Shown: positions 8,305-17,799 of the stretch, one piece after another
Position numbering within the stretch: position 1 is the first letter of the stretch
How the letters are laid out: each line of letters begins with the position of its first letter
From: Bacteroidales bacterium UBA2287
GTDB lineage: Bacteria > Bacteroidota > Bacteroidia > Bacteroidales > Tenuifilaceae
NCBI GenBank assembly: GCA_002345675.1
Contig: DDWL01000039.1
Location: forward strand, 3,617-67,616
DNA length: 64,000 bases
Reading direction: 5' to 3'
The notes under the pieces: generated by a model
What the model was told of the DNA's origin: nothing
What the model saw: only the letters and a program-made list of their open reading frames with translations
Databases searched by the model: none
Made by a program: the position numbers and the translations under genes

Positions 8305-9798
8305 TCACTGTGTGAAGAAGAAGTTGTTAAGTTCGTACATTTCTTCAAGTGACAAGTCGAGTTTTTGGTCGAAGAACTGTTCAACAGCCTTTAGTAACTC
8401 CTCAAACGAAACATAGCCATCGCCATCCCTATCAACTTTCTTGAATTTGTCGGGAATTACACCTGGCGTAAACGTAATACTACGTGTCCAAATTGGAGCT
8501 AAAGGAATAACTTTAATATCTTCACGGCGAACAGCTGTAGGCTTATCGAATATTCCAGCTAATTTTTCGGCTGTAAGCGCAACGCCGCTATCGTCTACAA
8601 TCGAACCTTGCGGTGTATTTGATTCATCGTCTAAATAGTCGGGAACACCATCAAAATCGGTATCGAACGGGCAACCAACGGTTGGAGAAGTAAGTACAGT
8701 ATCAACCTCAACCCCCATTGGAGTTCCTGGGCACTGATCCCAACGGTCGTAAATCATATCATTATCCTCATCGGCCATTAGCACATCGTAATCGAAATCG
8801 ATATCCATAAAGTATTGGTCTATTCTTCGATATTTAGGATCGGAGAAAAGGTCGAAGTTCATCGATGCGTAAGTGAAGAGAAACATATCGCCTAATCCGC
8901 TAGCAGTTAACCCGTAACGTTCAGCAGCTTTAGCATCATAGTTGTCAACTTTGTCCGATAGGCAATAGTTAAGCGTAGAAGCAATTCGCAAGTTTACCCT
9001 ATACGATAAAAAGAAATCGAAGCCTGCTTCGAAAGGAATAGCTACAGTAGTAGTTGATAAAGCCCCTTGAGCATGAATGTCTCCTTTTTCAAGGTCGGTT
9101 TCATAGTCCTTCCCAAATTTAATTACCTCGCTACGCCACGATTCGGGGTGAGTTTCGGCAAAATTTCGTATTGTTCCATCGGACCAAAAATGGTAGTAAG
9201 CATCAGTAACTGCTACTGGAAAATCGACTGCGTAATTACCTTTAGGGTTTGTAATAAGTGCCGAAAATCCAATTGAAACGAATGGTTTAAAACGTTTTGT
9301 ATGTTCCTTTCCCATAAAATGGCCAAATGCATACTCAAAAGAGGCCCCAAACTGCGTAACCTCGGTGCTAAATGATGAGTTAGTGTAAATTGGCACCCCT
9401 AAATTATCGACAGGTAAAAGGCTAACATTTTGCTGCATTGCACGAGAAATGGAAAAATCGTGTCCTTGCAAGTTACCCAATAGAAAAAATGGGCTAATTT
9501 TAAAATTGTAATTTTTACCAACAAATGTAGAAACAGTAATCTTGTACCCAAAGTTTCCGTAAAGCGGATTCGAGCCTGGGTTTTTAACATCTCCTAAAAA
9601 GTGGAGAACTCCAACCCCTCCCGAAATCACAGGCATATAAACTGGATCGACTACTTCAACTTCGGTTTGTAGTTGTTTTGCCCAAAAGTCTTCATCTTCA
9701 TCTGTTTGTCCATTCGAAATAAATGGAACCAAAATAAAGGCTACAAGGAGAACTATTATATTTTGTAATCGAAACGTATTAAAAGAATTGAATGTCAT
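8305..9798 (-). CDS. Outer-membrane barrel-like protein with TSP3 repeats and C-terminal EF-hand
   Basis: 497 aa from the ATG at 9798; an in-frame ATG at 9831 lies inside the preceding gene and adds 11 residues before the signal peptide, so I prefer 9798. A signal peptide is clear (about residues 10-30, ending SNGQ). Residues 30-330 have the alternating aromatic pattern of an outer-membrane beta barrel. Calcium-binding thrombospondin type 3-like repeats follow (DEDNDMIYDRWDQCPGTP and DTDFDGVPDYLDD). The C terminus carries an EF-hand (DRDGDGYVSFEELL). Function unknown; placement and calcium motifs suggest a surface or outer-membrane structural protein. It is translationally close to the upstream SPOR-like gene. 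Confidence 0.75.
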   Translation of the reverse strand: MTFNSFNTFRLQNIIVLLVAFILVPFISNGQTDEDEDFWAKQLQTEVEVVDPVYMPVISGGVGVLHFLGDVKNPGSNPLYGNFGYKITVSTFVGKNYNFKISPFFLLGNLQGHDFSISRAMQQNVSLLPVDNLGVPIYTNSSFSTEVTQFGASFEYAFGHFMGKEHTKRFKPFVSIGFSALITNPKGNYAVDFPVAVTDAYYHFWSDGTIRNFAETHPESWRSEVIKFGKDYETDLEKGDIHAQGALSTTTVAIPFEAGFDFFLSYRVNLRIASTLNYCLSDKVDNYDAKAAERYGLTASGLGDMFLFTYASMNFDLFSDPKYRRIDQYFMDIDFDYDVLMADEDNDMIYDRWDQCPGTPMGVEVDTVLTSPTVGCPFDTDFDGVPDYLDDESNTPQGSIVDDSGVALTAEKLAGIFDKPTAVRREDIKVIPLAPIWTRSITFTPGVIPDKFKKVDRDGDGYVSFEELLKAVEQFFDQKLDLSLEEMYELNNFFFTQ

Positions 9799-9818
9799 GG
9801 CAGCGCGAATTTGCTTAA

Positions 9819-11192
9819 TTACCTGTACCATTTCTGGTTGGTTATCATTAATGCTTCCTGAACAGTAATGCGAACACCATTATTATATGCTGCAACAAAG
9901 GCATCGTCGATTGGCGTTGAATTCCAAAGTTTAGTTCGGTAATCGCGAGCATCTTTATACTCAGGAAACGAGCCAATTGAGTACTTAAACCAACCCTCGT
10001 GCTTTTCGGTACGTATGTCTTCGGTAACTTTATAGCGCTTAAAGTAGCGTTTAATATCAACCAGCTTGTGACCAGCAGCTATTTGCACCCTGTAGTAAAC
10101 GCCCTCTTCGGGTTCGAGCATGTTTTGCTTGTCAAGTTCTACTGGTTTGCCTGCAAATCGTGGCTTGTCTTCAATTTTCTGAAACTTAACTTCCAGTTCC
10201 TTGCCCCCTTCATCGCCACTGTAAGTTGAACTTGTAAGCGAACCTTTAGTAGAAGTTGGAGCAATGTCGGTTGATGGAATTGATGCTAAAATGGTTTCAA
10301 TATTTTGTGGATCGAGGTTCGAAAAATCGGCATCGCGTTGAGCAATTTCAATAACCCTTGTAATTTCATTTACTATATACGAAAAGGTTCCTTTAATTTT
10401 AAGGTCAGTTTTTCCGGAGCCATCTTCGGGCATTAGCTTATAACTAACAACATAGCGCTGCTCGGCGGGCAAGTTCATCCACAAAAACTTTGCTTTATTA
10501 TCTTTGTACGAAAAAATGGCATCTTTAGTCTGCAAAGCCTCTGCAGTATAACCCTGTGGAATTTCCTCCTCAATTTTTGCAAACTTTTCGGTATTGCCCT
10601 TATTAACCAAAAGGCGAACCATCATATCGTTACCCTCACCAGTAAAAAATGGGGTTTGCCTTGCTACTTTAACATTGCTTGCCAGCAATGAAACGGGTTG
10701 CTGAACTGGAATTGACTTTTGAAACTCCGAAATATCGACAATTAAGTTAGGGTCAATTGAAGCTGAAGGCTGAATTGAAATATTATCGACAGCTACATTT
10801 ACGCTTTTGCGCTCGTTTCCATCGATATACGAAAGTTGCCCGCGAAGATCGAAATTACCCTTTAAGCGCTCATCGACCCTAATTTTATAGGAAATTTTGA
10901 ACTCTTTATCGGTTGGCATGCGTAGCCAAATAAACTTTACTTTTTGCTCTTCGAAGGTAAAACTGGCATTATTCGATTCGATAAGAACTGCTGTAAGTCC
11001 GCGAGGTAGTTCTTGCTGATAGCGTGCAAAGTTTTCGTAATTACCTTTATTTAAAGTAAGTTCAACATTAAACTCAGTTCCAGCGCTTACCTGCATTGGA
11101 GCCTTAAGGTTTAACGAAACTTCTTCCCCAACAAAAATGCCAAGGAAAAGCATTACGAGTGTTTGAATTAATACAATAAAAGACCTTATCAT
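9819..11192 (-). CDS. Secreted repeat protein with C-terminal SPOR-like domain
   Basis: 457 aa with an N-terminal signal segment (residues 1-20). Two copies of a roughly 110-residue module are visible (about 28-135 and 195-300), each with a GN(Y/T)E(N/K)FA...E(L/I)P(R/Q)G pattern followed by F/KFLWMNLP or KFIWLRMP. The C-terminal 95 residues start YYRVQIAAG and end in KWYR and resemble a SPOR or sporulation-related peptidoglycan-binding fold. I do not recognise the family by name. It is immediately upstream of, and nearly overlaps, the barrel/EF-hand gene, so the two are probably one operon with an envelope role. Binding to cell wall is inferred. Confidence 0.65.
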   Translation of the reverse strand: MIRSFIVLIQTLVMLFLGIFVGEEVSLNLKAPMQVSAGTEFNVELTLNKGNYENFARYQQELPRGLTAVLIESNNASFTFEEQKVKFIWLRMPTDKEFKISYKIRVDERLKGNFDLRGQLSYIDGNERKSVNVAVDNISIQPSASIDPNLIVDISEFQKSIPVQQPVSLLASNVKVARQTPFFTGEGNDMMVRLLVNKGNTEKFAKIEEEIPQGYTAEALQTKDAIFSYKDNKAKFLWMNLPAEQRYVVSYKLMPEDGSGKTDLKIKGTFSYIVNEITRVIEIAQRDADFSNLDPQNIETILASIPSTDIAPTSTKGSLTSSTYSGDEGGKELEVKFQKIEDKPRFAGKPVELDKQNMLEPEEGVYYRVQIAAGHKLVDIKRYFKRYKVTEDIRTEKHEGWFKYSIGSFPEYKDARDYRTKLWNSTPIDDAFVAAYNNGVRITVQEALMITNQKWYR

Positions 11193-11554
11193 AGGGTCGG
11201 TTTATATTAATAATGGTGCTTTTGGTTATAATGATACAATATTAGTTAAAAAAAAGTAAACCAATACATCGAAAACGCTTAATTTCTTGATGTCTGTTGA
11301 TTATTTTCGACAATTGTTAATAACCTTATACGCTTAATGTCTTTAATGCAAACAACTATAAAGCACCTCCAAAAAAGCATAACAAACTATTTTTATGCAA
11401 GTTACAAATTTCATTCTCCTTAAAAACGCCACAATCTTCTAAATAAAATTTTAATGAATACGATTTGAAAAAAAGTAAAAAAAAATAAGTTTTAACTTCA
11501 ACAAAGAGTAATTAGCAATAAAACTTCTACCTTTCGTCAAAATTCAACGAAAAC
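11193..11554. other. Divergent promoter region
   Basis: 362 bp of AT-rich DNA between the leftward SPOR-like gene and the rightward PKD gene. A near-consensus -7 box TACCTTTC (11528-11535) lies 20 nt upstream of the PKD gene start. No other structure was seen. Confidence 0.4.
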
Positions 11555-13213
11555 ATGAATAAGCTATACGCCACTCTAATCCTCCTTCTGGCTTGCAGCA
11601 AAATTTACGCTCAACCCGAATACACACTTGTAAATTATGCTAAAGCCGATAGTAACTACCTAATTAGCGTTGGTTCTGAAGCCGATATAACTATAACCAA
11701 CTTTGTGCAAACGGGTGAAGACTACATTTGGGATTATTCCGATTTAGAAATAACAACCCAAAAGGAATACATGTTTAAAACACGAGATAATTCGGGATAC
11801 TTCGAAAGTTTTATGGCAACCTGCATACTTGGTGGAGGAACAATATTTACGTGCCCTGGAGTGTGGAATAACCTATCGAGCCTCGTTAAGTCGCAGAACG
11901 AAGGGGCATTTTTAGTTCAAGCCGAAATTGAGAACTACTCGGAATTTCAAAAAACTTCGAGCCAAAAAGTTGATGCAACAATGCTAGGCGTAACAATGAA
12001 AATGGGCGAAACGAGCTACCCAGTAACCATTAAATACACAGCACCCGATGTTCTTTTGAAATTTCCTATGGTCATATCGAACAAAGATTCGTCGGAATCG
12101 GGTTTCAATAGCGATTTTGGTTCATTAGGATTCGATATAATTGTAAAACGCTGGCAGAAACGGGTAAACGAGGTCGATGGCTGGGGTTCGCTGGTAACAC
12201 CATACGCAAGTTTTGCTCAAACGTTAAGAATGCTTACCCGAATTGAACGAATTGATACACTTTTTTACGAAGGCGACACAGTTGCCATGCCAACAACCGA
12301 AGTTTTGGCTCAGTGGTGGTCGCCCGATTTTGGACAACCCGTTTTTGTTGCCACAGGCAATCAAACAGAGCAAGGAATTACTTTCACCTCGGTTAGCTTT
12401 ATCGACACGCTCCGCTGCCTCGAGCCACGAATGCTTTTTTCCTCATACCCAATTCAGCCAATTGTTGATGCAACCGAACATTTTGTTGATGTAACATTCG
12501 TAAACCTTTCGCAAAATTGTACGCATTTCGAGTGGGATTTTGGCGATCCTTTAAGTTCCGAAAACTCGTCGACACTTAAAAACCCTACGCATCGTTATAC
12601 ATCAGGTGGAAACTATGAAGTAACCCTTACCGCTCGAAACGAAGTATGTGAAGTACCTCTCGTTGCCGAATTGGCTCTTCCTCTATTTGTTGCCGACACA
12701 GCCGATGTAACTGCTTCATTCACATTTACCCCAAGTAACCCCCTTCCCAATGAGGAAGTTTATTTCACCTCGGAAACTCAAAATGCATACAACTTTCTTT
12801 GGGATTTTGGAGATGGTGCTACTTCTGCCGAAATAAATCCTGTGCATACATACAGTGAAGTTGGCGAATACACGGTGTCACTAACCGCATCGAACACAAC
12901 CAAGTCGGCTAATGTTTCGAATACCATAGAAGTTTTACTCACTAATGCTGATATTAATACTGCATCAAAAAGTATATCGATTTCACCTAACCCTACCAGT
13001 GGAAAAGTACTAATTGGCTTACCACAAAATGTTACCGGAAAGGGGCTAATTGAAATTCATAGTATTTTAGGGGTAAAGGTACATAGCCAACAAATCAACT
13101 TTAATAGCACAAACCAAATAGAACTAAATCTTGCTCATTTACCAAATGGGCTTTACGCTGTAACGTTCAAAGCTAATGGAACAATATATAATGGAGTTAT
13201 TGTGAAGCGTTAA
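11555..13213 (+). CDS. Secreted PKD-domain protein with T9SS sorting domain
   Basis: 552 aa. Signal peptide residues 1-19 (ending IYAQ). A unique region of about 300 residues of unknown function precedes two PKD domains at about 315-375 (FEWDFGDP) and 395-465 (FLWDFGDGA). The last 75 residues are a type A T9SS C-terminal domain: SISPNPTSGKV, then LPNGLYAVTF and a terminal GVIVKR. Family knowledge predicts export by the Por/type IX system and cleavage or attachment at the cell surface. The N-terminal domain gives no enzymatic motif I can name, so substrate binding or surface adhesion is only a guess. Confidence 0.85.
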   Translation: MNKLYATLILLLACSKIYAQPEYTLVNYAKADSNYLISVGSEADITITNFVQTGEDYIWDYSDLEITTQKEYMFKTRDNSGYFESFMATCILGGGTIFTCPGVWNNLSSLVKSQNEGAFLVQAEIENYSEFQKTSSQKVDATMLGVTMKMGETSYPVTIKYTAPDVLLKFPMVISNKDSSESGFNSDFGSLGFDIIVKRWQKRVNEVDGWGSLVTPYASFAQTLRMLTRIERIDTLFYEGDTVAMPTTEVLAQWWSPDFGQPVFVATGNQTEQGITFTSVSFIDTLRCLEPRMLFSSYPIQPIVDATEHFVDVTFVNLSQNCTHFEWDFGDPLSSENSSTLKNPTHRYTSGGNYEVTLTARNEVCEVPLVAELALPLFVADTADVTASFTFTPSNPLPNEEVYFTSETQNAYNFLWDFGDGATSAEINPVHTYSEVGEYTVSLTASNTTKSANVSNTIEVLLTNADINTASKSISISPNPTSGKVLIGLPQNVTGKGLIEIHSILGVKVHSQQINFNSTNQIELNLAHLPNGLYAVTFKANGTIYNGVIVKR

Positions 13214-13492
13214 ATCTATTTGTAAGCAAATTTATGTTTGCTGTTTCTTTTTGAATTTCAATACAAGAAACTTGTTAATATTATGTTACCTCGCTGTGTT
13301 CCTAGTACCATTAAGTTAAAAGCGAGAACAACTTATAAATAAGTTAACTGTAACATATTCAGTAAAATGCTTCATAACATAGTTTTACTTAGCGTTAAGT
13401 GAATTTTAAATACCCAAATTTGCGCAAAATAATTTGAATTTATTTTCAAGTTCTTTTTCAAAAATCTAATTAATCTTAAGCTGAAAAATATT

Positions 13493-16400
13493 ATGAATTT
13501 AAAAGGATTAATAAAAAATGCTTTAGTAATTACTGTGCTTGTCACACTGTCTAGTTTTGCCTGGGGGCAACCAAAAGGTACTAAGGCATACATACCTATG
13601 CATTACAAGTTTGAAACCCAGCCCGTTTCTGCCTTTGTAGACGAAACTGACAGGGTGAACCCCATAAATACAGCTAATGGAAATGAACTTACTCGCACTA
13701 AATATGCAATAACGAACTTTGCAGGCGGCTCAGGTACTGAATTCGACCCCTATCAGGTTGAAACAGCGGAGCACCTTAATAATGTTAGGCTATATTTAGG
13801 CGAAGCGAATGCCAGCGTTTATTTTATCCAAACTGCTAACATTGACCTTGGCGTTTCACCATGGAACGAGGGCGAAGGGTGGGTACCCATTGGTACCAAT
13901 ACCTCCCTTTTCTATGGCCACTATAATGGCGATAGCCATGTTGTACAAAATATGGTAATTAATCGTAGCACAAACCTTTATCAGGGTTTATTTGGCTATA
14001 ATAACGGAGCAATTTCGAACCTAGGTGTTGTTGATGCATCGGTTACCGATAACGGAAGTCGTGCAGGAATTCTTGTTGGGATTAATTGGGATTTGGGTTC
14101 TATAACTGGTTGTTTCTCTTCTGGAATTATTCAAACGACAAGTATAGATGGGCGAATTGGCGGATTAGTGGGATGGAACAACTTTGTTATTACAGATTCT
14201 TATTCCACGGCTACGATAATAAGTGAGGGTATTGTCAATGGCGGACTCACCGGCGCAAATTCAGGAAGCAATGCTATAATTATTAATTGTTATGCTTCGG
14301 GAATGGTAAGTGGCGGGGATAAAACAGGGGGATTAACAGGTAATAATCAGACAGGAGCTTTAATAAAAAAAAGTTATGCTACAGGCAATGTAACTTCAAG
14401 TGGGGTTAGTGCTGGTGGCTTATCAGGCTCAACTTATGATGCCTCTATTGAGAATAGTTATGCTACTGGTACTGTTTATGGCAACTATAATGTTGGTGGA
14501 TTTGTGGGAACCTTAACAAATGGTTTTGTAACGAATTGTTATTCATCAGGTTTTGTATCAAGTCCGAATGGTTGTGGTGGGCTAATAGGGGCACAATTTA
14601 CAATCACAAAGGGAGTTATCAACAGTTTTTGGGATATAGAGTCGAGTGGGCAATACGGAAGCCCAGAAGTGGGCGGAAGAAGCATTGAAGAGATGATTAC
14701 TCAGATAACTTTTACCGATTGGGATTTTTCCGAAATTTGGATGATAAATGAAGGTACAACTTATCCATACCTTAAGTGGCAGTTAACTCCTGGGAGTTTC
14801 AACTATCCTCCAGCGCTTTCTCCTCCAAAAAATTTAACAGTCAGTTCTAACGAATTAGCTGTAAACCTAACTTGGAACCCACCAACAAATGGTATTCCCG
14901 AAAAGTACAATATATATAGAGATGGTGTACTTTTAACCGATGTAACAGGACAAACCAGCTACAACGACTATTCTGTTGTGAACTATACATTCTATAGTTA
15001 CTATGTTACAGCCGTAAGTGGTATTGACGAATCGGTTCCTTCCTATACCGAAGAAATATACTTTTTCCCGGGTTTCGATGGAGGTGACGGAACGGAGGGT
15101 AATCCCTATCTCATATCCAGTGCAGAGCAACTGAATGCTATTAGGTATTATTACTCTTCATTTTTTCTGCAGGTAAATGATATTGACCTTAGCGTTTCTC
15201 CTTGGAATGAAGGCGAAGGTTGGGTTCCTATTGATTTATTTGTTGGTAACTATAATGGGCAGAACCACATTATTAATGGTCTGTTTATAAACCGGCCTGA
15301 AGCAGAAGAATATCAGGGACTATTTTCCACTGGAGGAAATGCTGTGCTTTTTGACATTAACCTCCAAAATGTCAATATCACAGGAAGCAACGATGTTGGT
15401 GCCCTTATTGGAAGTTCACATAATACCACGATTTTAAAATGTACTTCTTCTGGAAGCGTATATGCTTCTGGTAATTCAGCTGGAGGATTGGCTGGCGGTA
15501 TTTATTCATTCAGTTTAATATCAAATTGCACCTCAACTGTAAACGTTAATGGTTATGATGAATGTGGAGGACTTTGTGGCAAGGCATACCATTCCGCTAT
15601 ATCTAACTCATCATCGTCGGGTACAGTTAATGGGAATGCGAGAATTGGAGGTTTAATTGGGCGTATTGAATATAGTACAATAGAAGGCTCTTATTCTACG
15701 GGTTCTGTCTCTGGGAACAACAATATTGGGGGTTTAGTTGGATCCGCTTCATATAGTAGTGAAATTGTCAATTCATACTCTACTGCTGATGTTACTGGAC
15801 AGTTCTTTGTGGGAGGATTGGTAGGAAGTCTCCAACAACTTTCAACTATCAACTTTTGCTACTCAACTGGTGCTACAACTAGCCTAGGGAATGCCGGTGG
15901 TTTGGTTGGTTACGTTGATGATATTAATACTATTTATAGGAGTTACTGGAATACTCAAACCAGTGGGCTGCAAACTTCTGCAGGAGGTACAGGTTTATCC
16001 ACAATACAGATGGTAAAACAGGAAAACTTTGAAGGTTGGGATTTTTCAGATATCTGGAGCATTGAGGAAGATGTTACCTACCCATACCTACAATGGCAGG
16101 GTGCGCCAGGCGATCACAACTATGCTCCAAATAAAACTCTGTCGATAAATATTAATGGTAGTGGATCGATTGAAGTGAATGGTGAAAATTACACACAACC
16201 CATTAATGCAATCTTGGGGGCTACACTAAATCTTGAGGCTATTGCATCGGAAGGGTGGCAATTCGACGGATGGACAGGCGATTTGGTGTCACCAATTGCC
16301 ACTCAGGTAGTGGTAATGAATTCAAATATGGCTATAAATGCTACTTTTAGTGAGATTACCGGAATTGATGAGCAAGCATCTATCGAACTTCAACTTTTTC

Positions 16401-16615
16401 CTAACCCTTTCTCTACACTCATAAATATTAAGAGTAGCGATGTAATTGAAAAGGTTACCATAACCAACCTGCAGGGGCAGGAACTTATGGTGGTTAAGTT
16501 AGCTGATTTCAAGCAAAGTATAATAAATACCGAAAGTCTTACGAATGGAATTTACCTTATTACTCTGCACCACAAAAACGGCGATAAAACTATTAGAAAA
16601 ATGGTAAAGATATAA
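13493..16615 (+). CDS. Large GLUG-repeat surface protein with Fn3, InlB-like repeat and T9SS domain
   Basis: 1040 aa. Signal peptide about 1-25 (ending AWGQ). The protein is built as two similar halves. Each starts with a (D/E)G(T/S)...NPYL/DPYQ, ...SPWNEGEGWVPI block (about 75-145 and 540-600) and continues with degenerate GLUG-type units (pattern YATG.V.G...GGLVG) at about 165-390 and 610-800. A fibronectin type III domain (about 450-535) separates the halves. An InlB/Listeria-Bacteroides-like repeat (GWQFDGWTGDLV) is near 915, and a T9SS type A sorting domain ends the protein (LFPNPFSTLIN to RKMVKI). GLUG proteins are usually beta-helical adhesin-like or glycan-associated. Paralogue of the gene at 19116. 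Confidence 0.85.
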   Translation: MNLKGLIKNALVITVLVTLSSFAWGQPKGTKAYIPMHYKFETQPVSAFVDETDRVNPINTANGNELTRTKYAITNFAGGSGTEFDPYQVETAEHLNNVRLYLGEANASVYFIQTANIDLGVSPWNEGEGWVPIGTNTSLFYGHYNGDSHVVQNMVINRSTNLYQGLFGYNNGAISNLGVVDASVTDNGSRAGILVGINWDLGSITGCFSSGIIQTTSIDGRIGGLVGWNNFVITDSYSTATIISEGIVNGGLTGANSGSNAIIINCYASGMVSGGDKTGGLTGNNQTGALIKKSYATGNVTSSGVSAGGLSGSTYDASIENSYATGTVYGNYNVGGFVGTLTNGFVTNCYSSGFVSSPNGCGGLIGAQFTITKGVINSFWDIESSGQYGSPEVGGRSIEEMITQITFTDWDFSEIWMINEGTTYPYLKWQLTPGSFNYPPALSPPKNLTVSSNELAVNLTWNPPTNGIPEKYNIYRDGVLLTDVTGQTSYNDYSVVNYTFYSYYVTAVSGIDESVPSYTEEIYFFPGFDGGDGTEGNPYLISSAEQLNAIRYYYSSFFLQVNDIDLSVSPWNEGEGWVPIDLFVGNYNGQNHIINGLFINRPEAEEYQGLFSTGGNAVLFDINLQNVNITGSNDVGALIGSSHNTTILKCTSSGSVYASGNSAGGLAGGIYSFSLISNCTSTVNVNGYDECGGLCGKAYHSAISNSSSSGTVNGNARIGGLIGRIEYSTIEGSYSTGSVSGNNNIGGLVGSASYSSEIVNSYSTADVTGQFFVGGLVGSLQQLSTINFCYSTGATTSLGNAGGLVGYVDDINTIYRSYWNTQTSGLQTSAGGTGLSTIQMVKQENFEGWDFSDIWSIEEDVTYPYLQWQGAPGDHNYAPNKTLSININGSGSIEVNGENYTQPINAILGATLNLEAIASEGWQFDGWTGDLVSPIATQVVVMNSNMAINATFSEITGIDEQASIELQLFPNPFSTLINIKSSDVIEKVTITNLQGQELMVVKLADFKQSIINTESLTNGIYLITLHHKNGDKTIRKMVKI

Positions 16616-16693
16616 TTGTCAACTTTAGATGAAAAAAGAGGTAATACTAAAATAAATTTTGGGCATTACCTTTTACCATTTACAAATGGTCAC

Positions 16694-16725
16694 GCCCCAA
16701 TTTCTGTTTCTTCAGGAATTGGGGC
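16694..16725. terminator. Hairpin between convergent genes
   Basis: GCCCCAATT (16694-16702) pairs with AATTGGGGC (16717-16725). It lies between the stop of the GLUG gene (16615) and the stop of the convergent methyltransferase (16752). The T-run is weak on both strands, so this is a probable but not certain terminator. Confidence 0.55.
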
Positions 16726-16751
16726 ATGTTATTTAACCCTTAGTCGAACCG

Positions 16752-17561
16752 CTAGTTCTTACTTAGCAAAAAACTCCAGTACTCAATGCGCCCAGTGGCA
16801 AACGAGTCGTACCTCTCGGAACCTTTGGCGCCAGCAAACTGCAGAAACGATTTACGCAAAAACTTGGGAACAAACGAATTAACCATTTTATTTCGACGGT
16901 TATGGTCGAGGTCGAGAGCCTTAACCACATTTTGGGAGATATTTTTTTCCTCAACAATCTTAAGTCCGCTGCGATTTATCTTTTCACGAATTTCATCAAT
17001 TTCGCCCTTTACCACCATATCGGCAAAAAGAAAATTGCCCCCAGGACGAAGAACCCTGTGAACTTCTTTAAAAAAACCTTGAATATCGGCATAGCAACGA
17101 GCCGACTCGACGTTTACAACCGAATCGAACGATTGGTCGGGAAATTCGAGCTTCTCGGCAAATCCCTTTTTAAACAATAGCCCAGGCTGGTTGTGAGTTT
17201 TATTACAGAAAGCAATTACGCTCGACGAAATATCGATTCCTGTGTACGACTTTGGTTTTAAGTAACGAGTTAAAAACTCGGCGCCTCCTCCTCTACCAGA
17301 GCCCACTTCTAGAATGTCCTTTCCTTCCTGCGAAACCTGACTGGCAACATGGTGGTAAAGCTGAATGCAGTAACGATTTTCCTCATCGCGTGGCAATTGT
17401 AAATCCAATTTTTCATCACCGTTAAGGCTCTGAAAGCCATAGTTCATAAATGTTGCCTCCCTGTTCTTGTCGAACTTAAGGATTAACTTGTGCCATAGCT
17501 GCCATAAAGGGCGACGAAATGTTGTTGGTAACTCGCAGTAGTACTGAACCAATTTTTGCAT
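16752..17561 (-). CDS. Class I SAM-dependent methyltransferase
   Basis: 269 aa from the ATG at 17561; the frame is open further upstream but the extension is AT-rich, low-complexity and unlike a protein. The Rossmann-fold motif I ILEVGSGRGGG is near residue 75, the acidic end of strand 2 is YTGIDIS, and the post-motif region has SVVNVESARCYAD and VLRPGGNFLFADM. The pattern resembles the phthiotriol/tocopherol-type and other small-molecule methyltransferases (Methyltransf_11), and the first 60 residues are family-specific. Substrate unknown. It is single-gene and convergent to the GLUG gene, so context gives little. Confidence 0.8.
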   Translation of the reverse strand: MQKLVQYYCELPTTFRRPLWQLWHKLILKFDKNREATFMNYGFQSLNGDEKLDLQLPRDEENRYCIQLYHHVASQVSQEGKDILEVGSGRGGGAEFLTRYLKPKSYTGIDISSSVIAFCNKTHNQPGLLFKKGFAEKLEFPDQSFDSVVNVESARCYADIQGFFKEVHRVLRPGGNFLFADMVVKGEIDEIREKINRSGLKIVEEKNISQNVVKALDLDHNRRNKMVNSFVPKFLRKSFLQFAGAKGSERYDSFATGRIEYWSFLLSKN

Positions 17562-17726
17562 AAAGAGAGATTTTTTACAATTTTTATAATACAGTAAAAG
17601 TAAAACACTTAGTTGAATATGCAAGCAAGAGTATCTTTTTTCAATTACAAAATACTGCTGAAATTTAAAAGAGCTAAATAACAATAATTAATCAACCGTT
17701 TAAAATGGTTATTCAACTTAATAGCT

Positions 17727-17734
17727 TACCTTTG
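17727..17734 (+). promoter_or_regulatory. -7 promoter element TACCTTTG
   Basis: Exact TAnnTTTG match, 65 nt upstream of the nitronate monooxygenase start. No clear -33 TTTG partner was seen. Confidence 0.45.
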
Positions 17735-17799
17735 CCGCCGAATACACTATTTATAAGCTTTTTTGATGTTACATTAACTTTAAAAAACACACATATTTT

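Noticed and set aside
16616..16882. 88-residue ORF after the first GLUG gene
   Set aside because: It overlaps the methyltransferase gene on the other strand, begins directly at the stop of the GLUG gene and has no family pattern.
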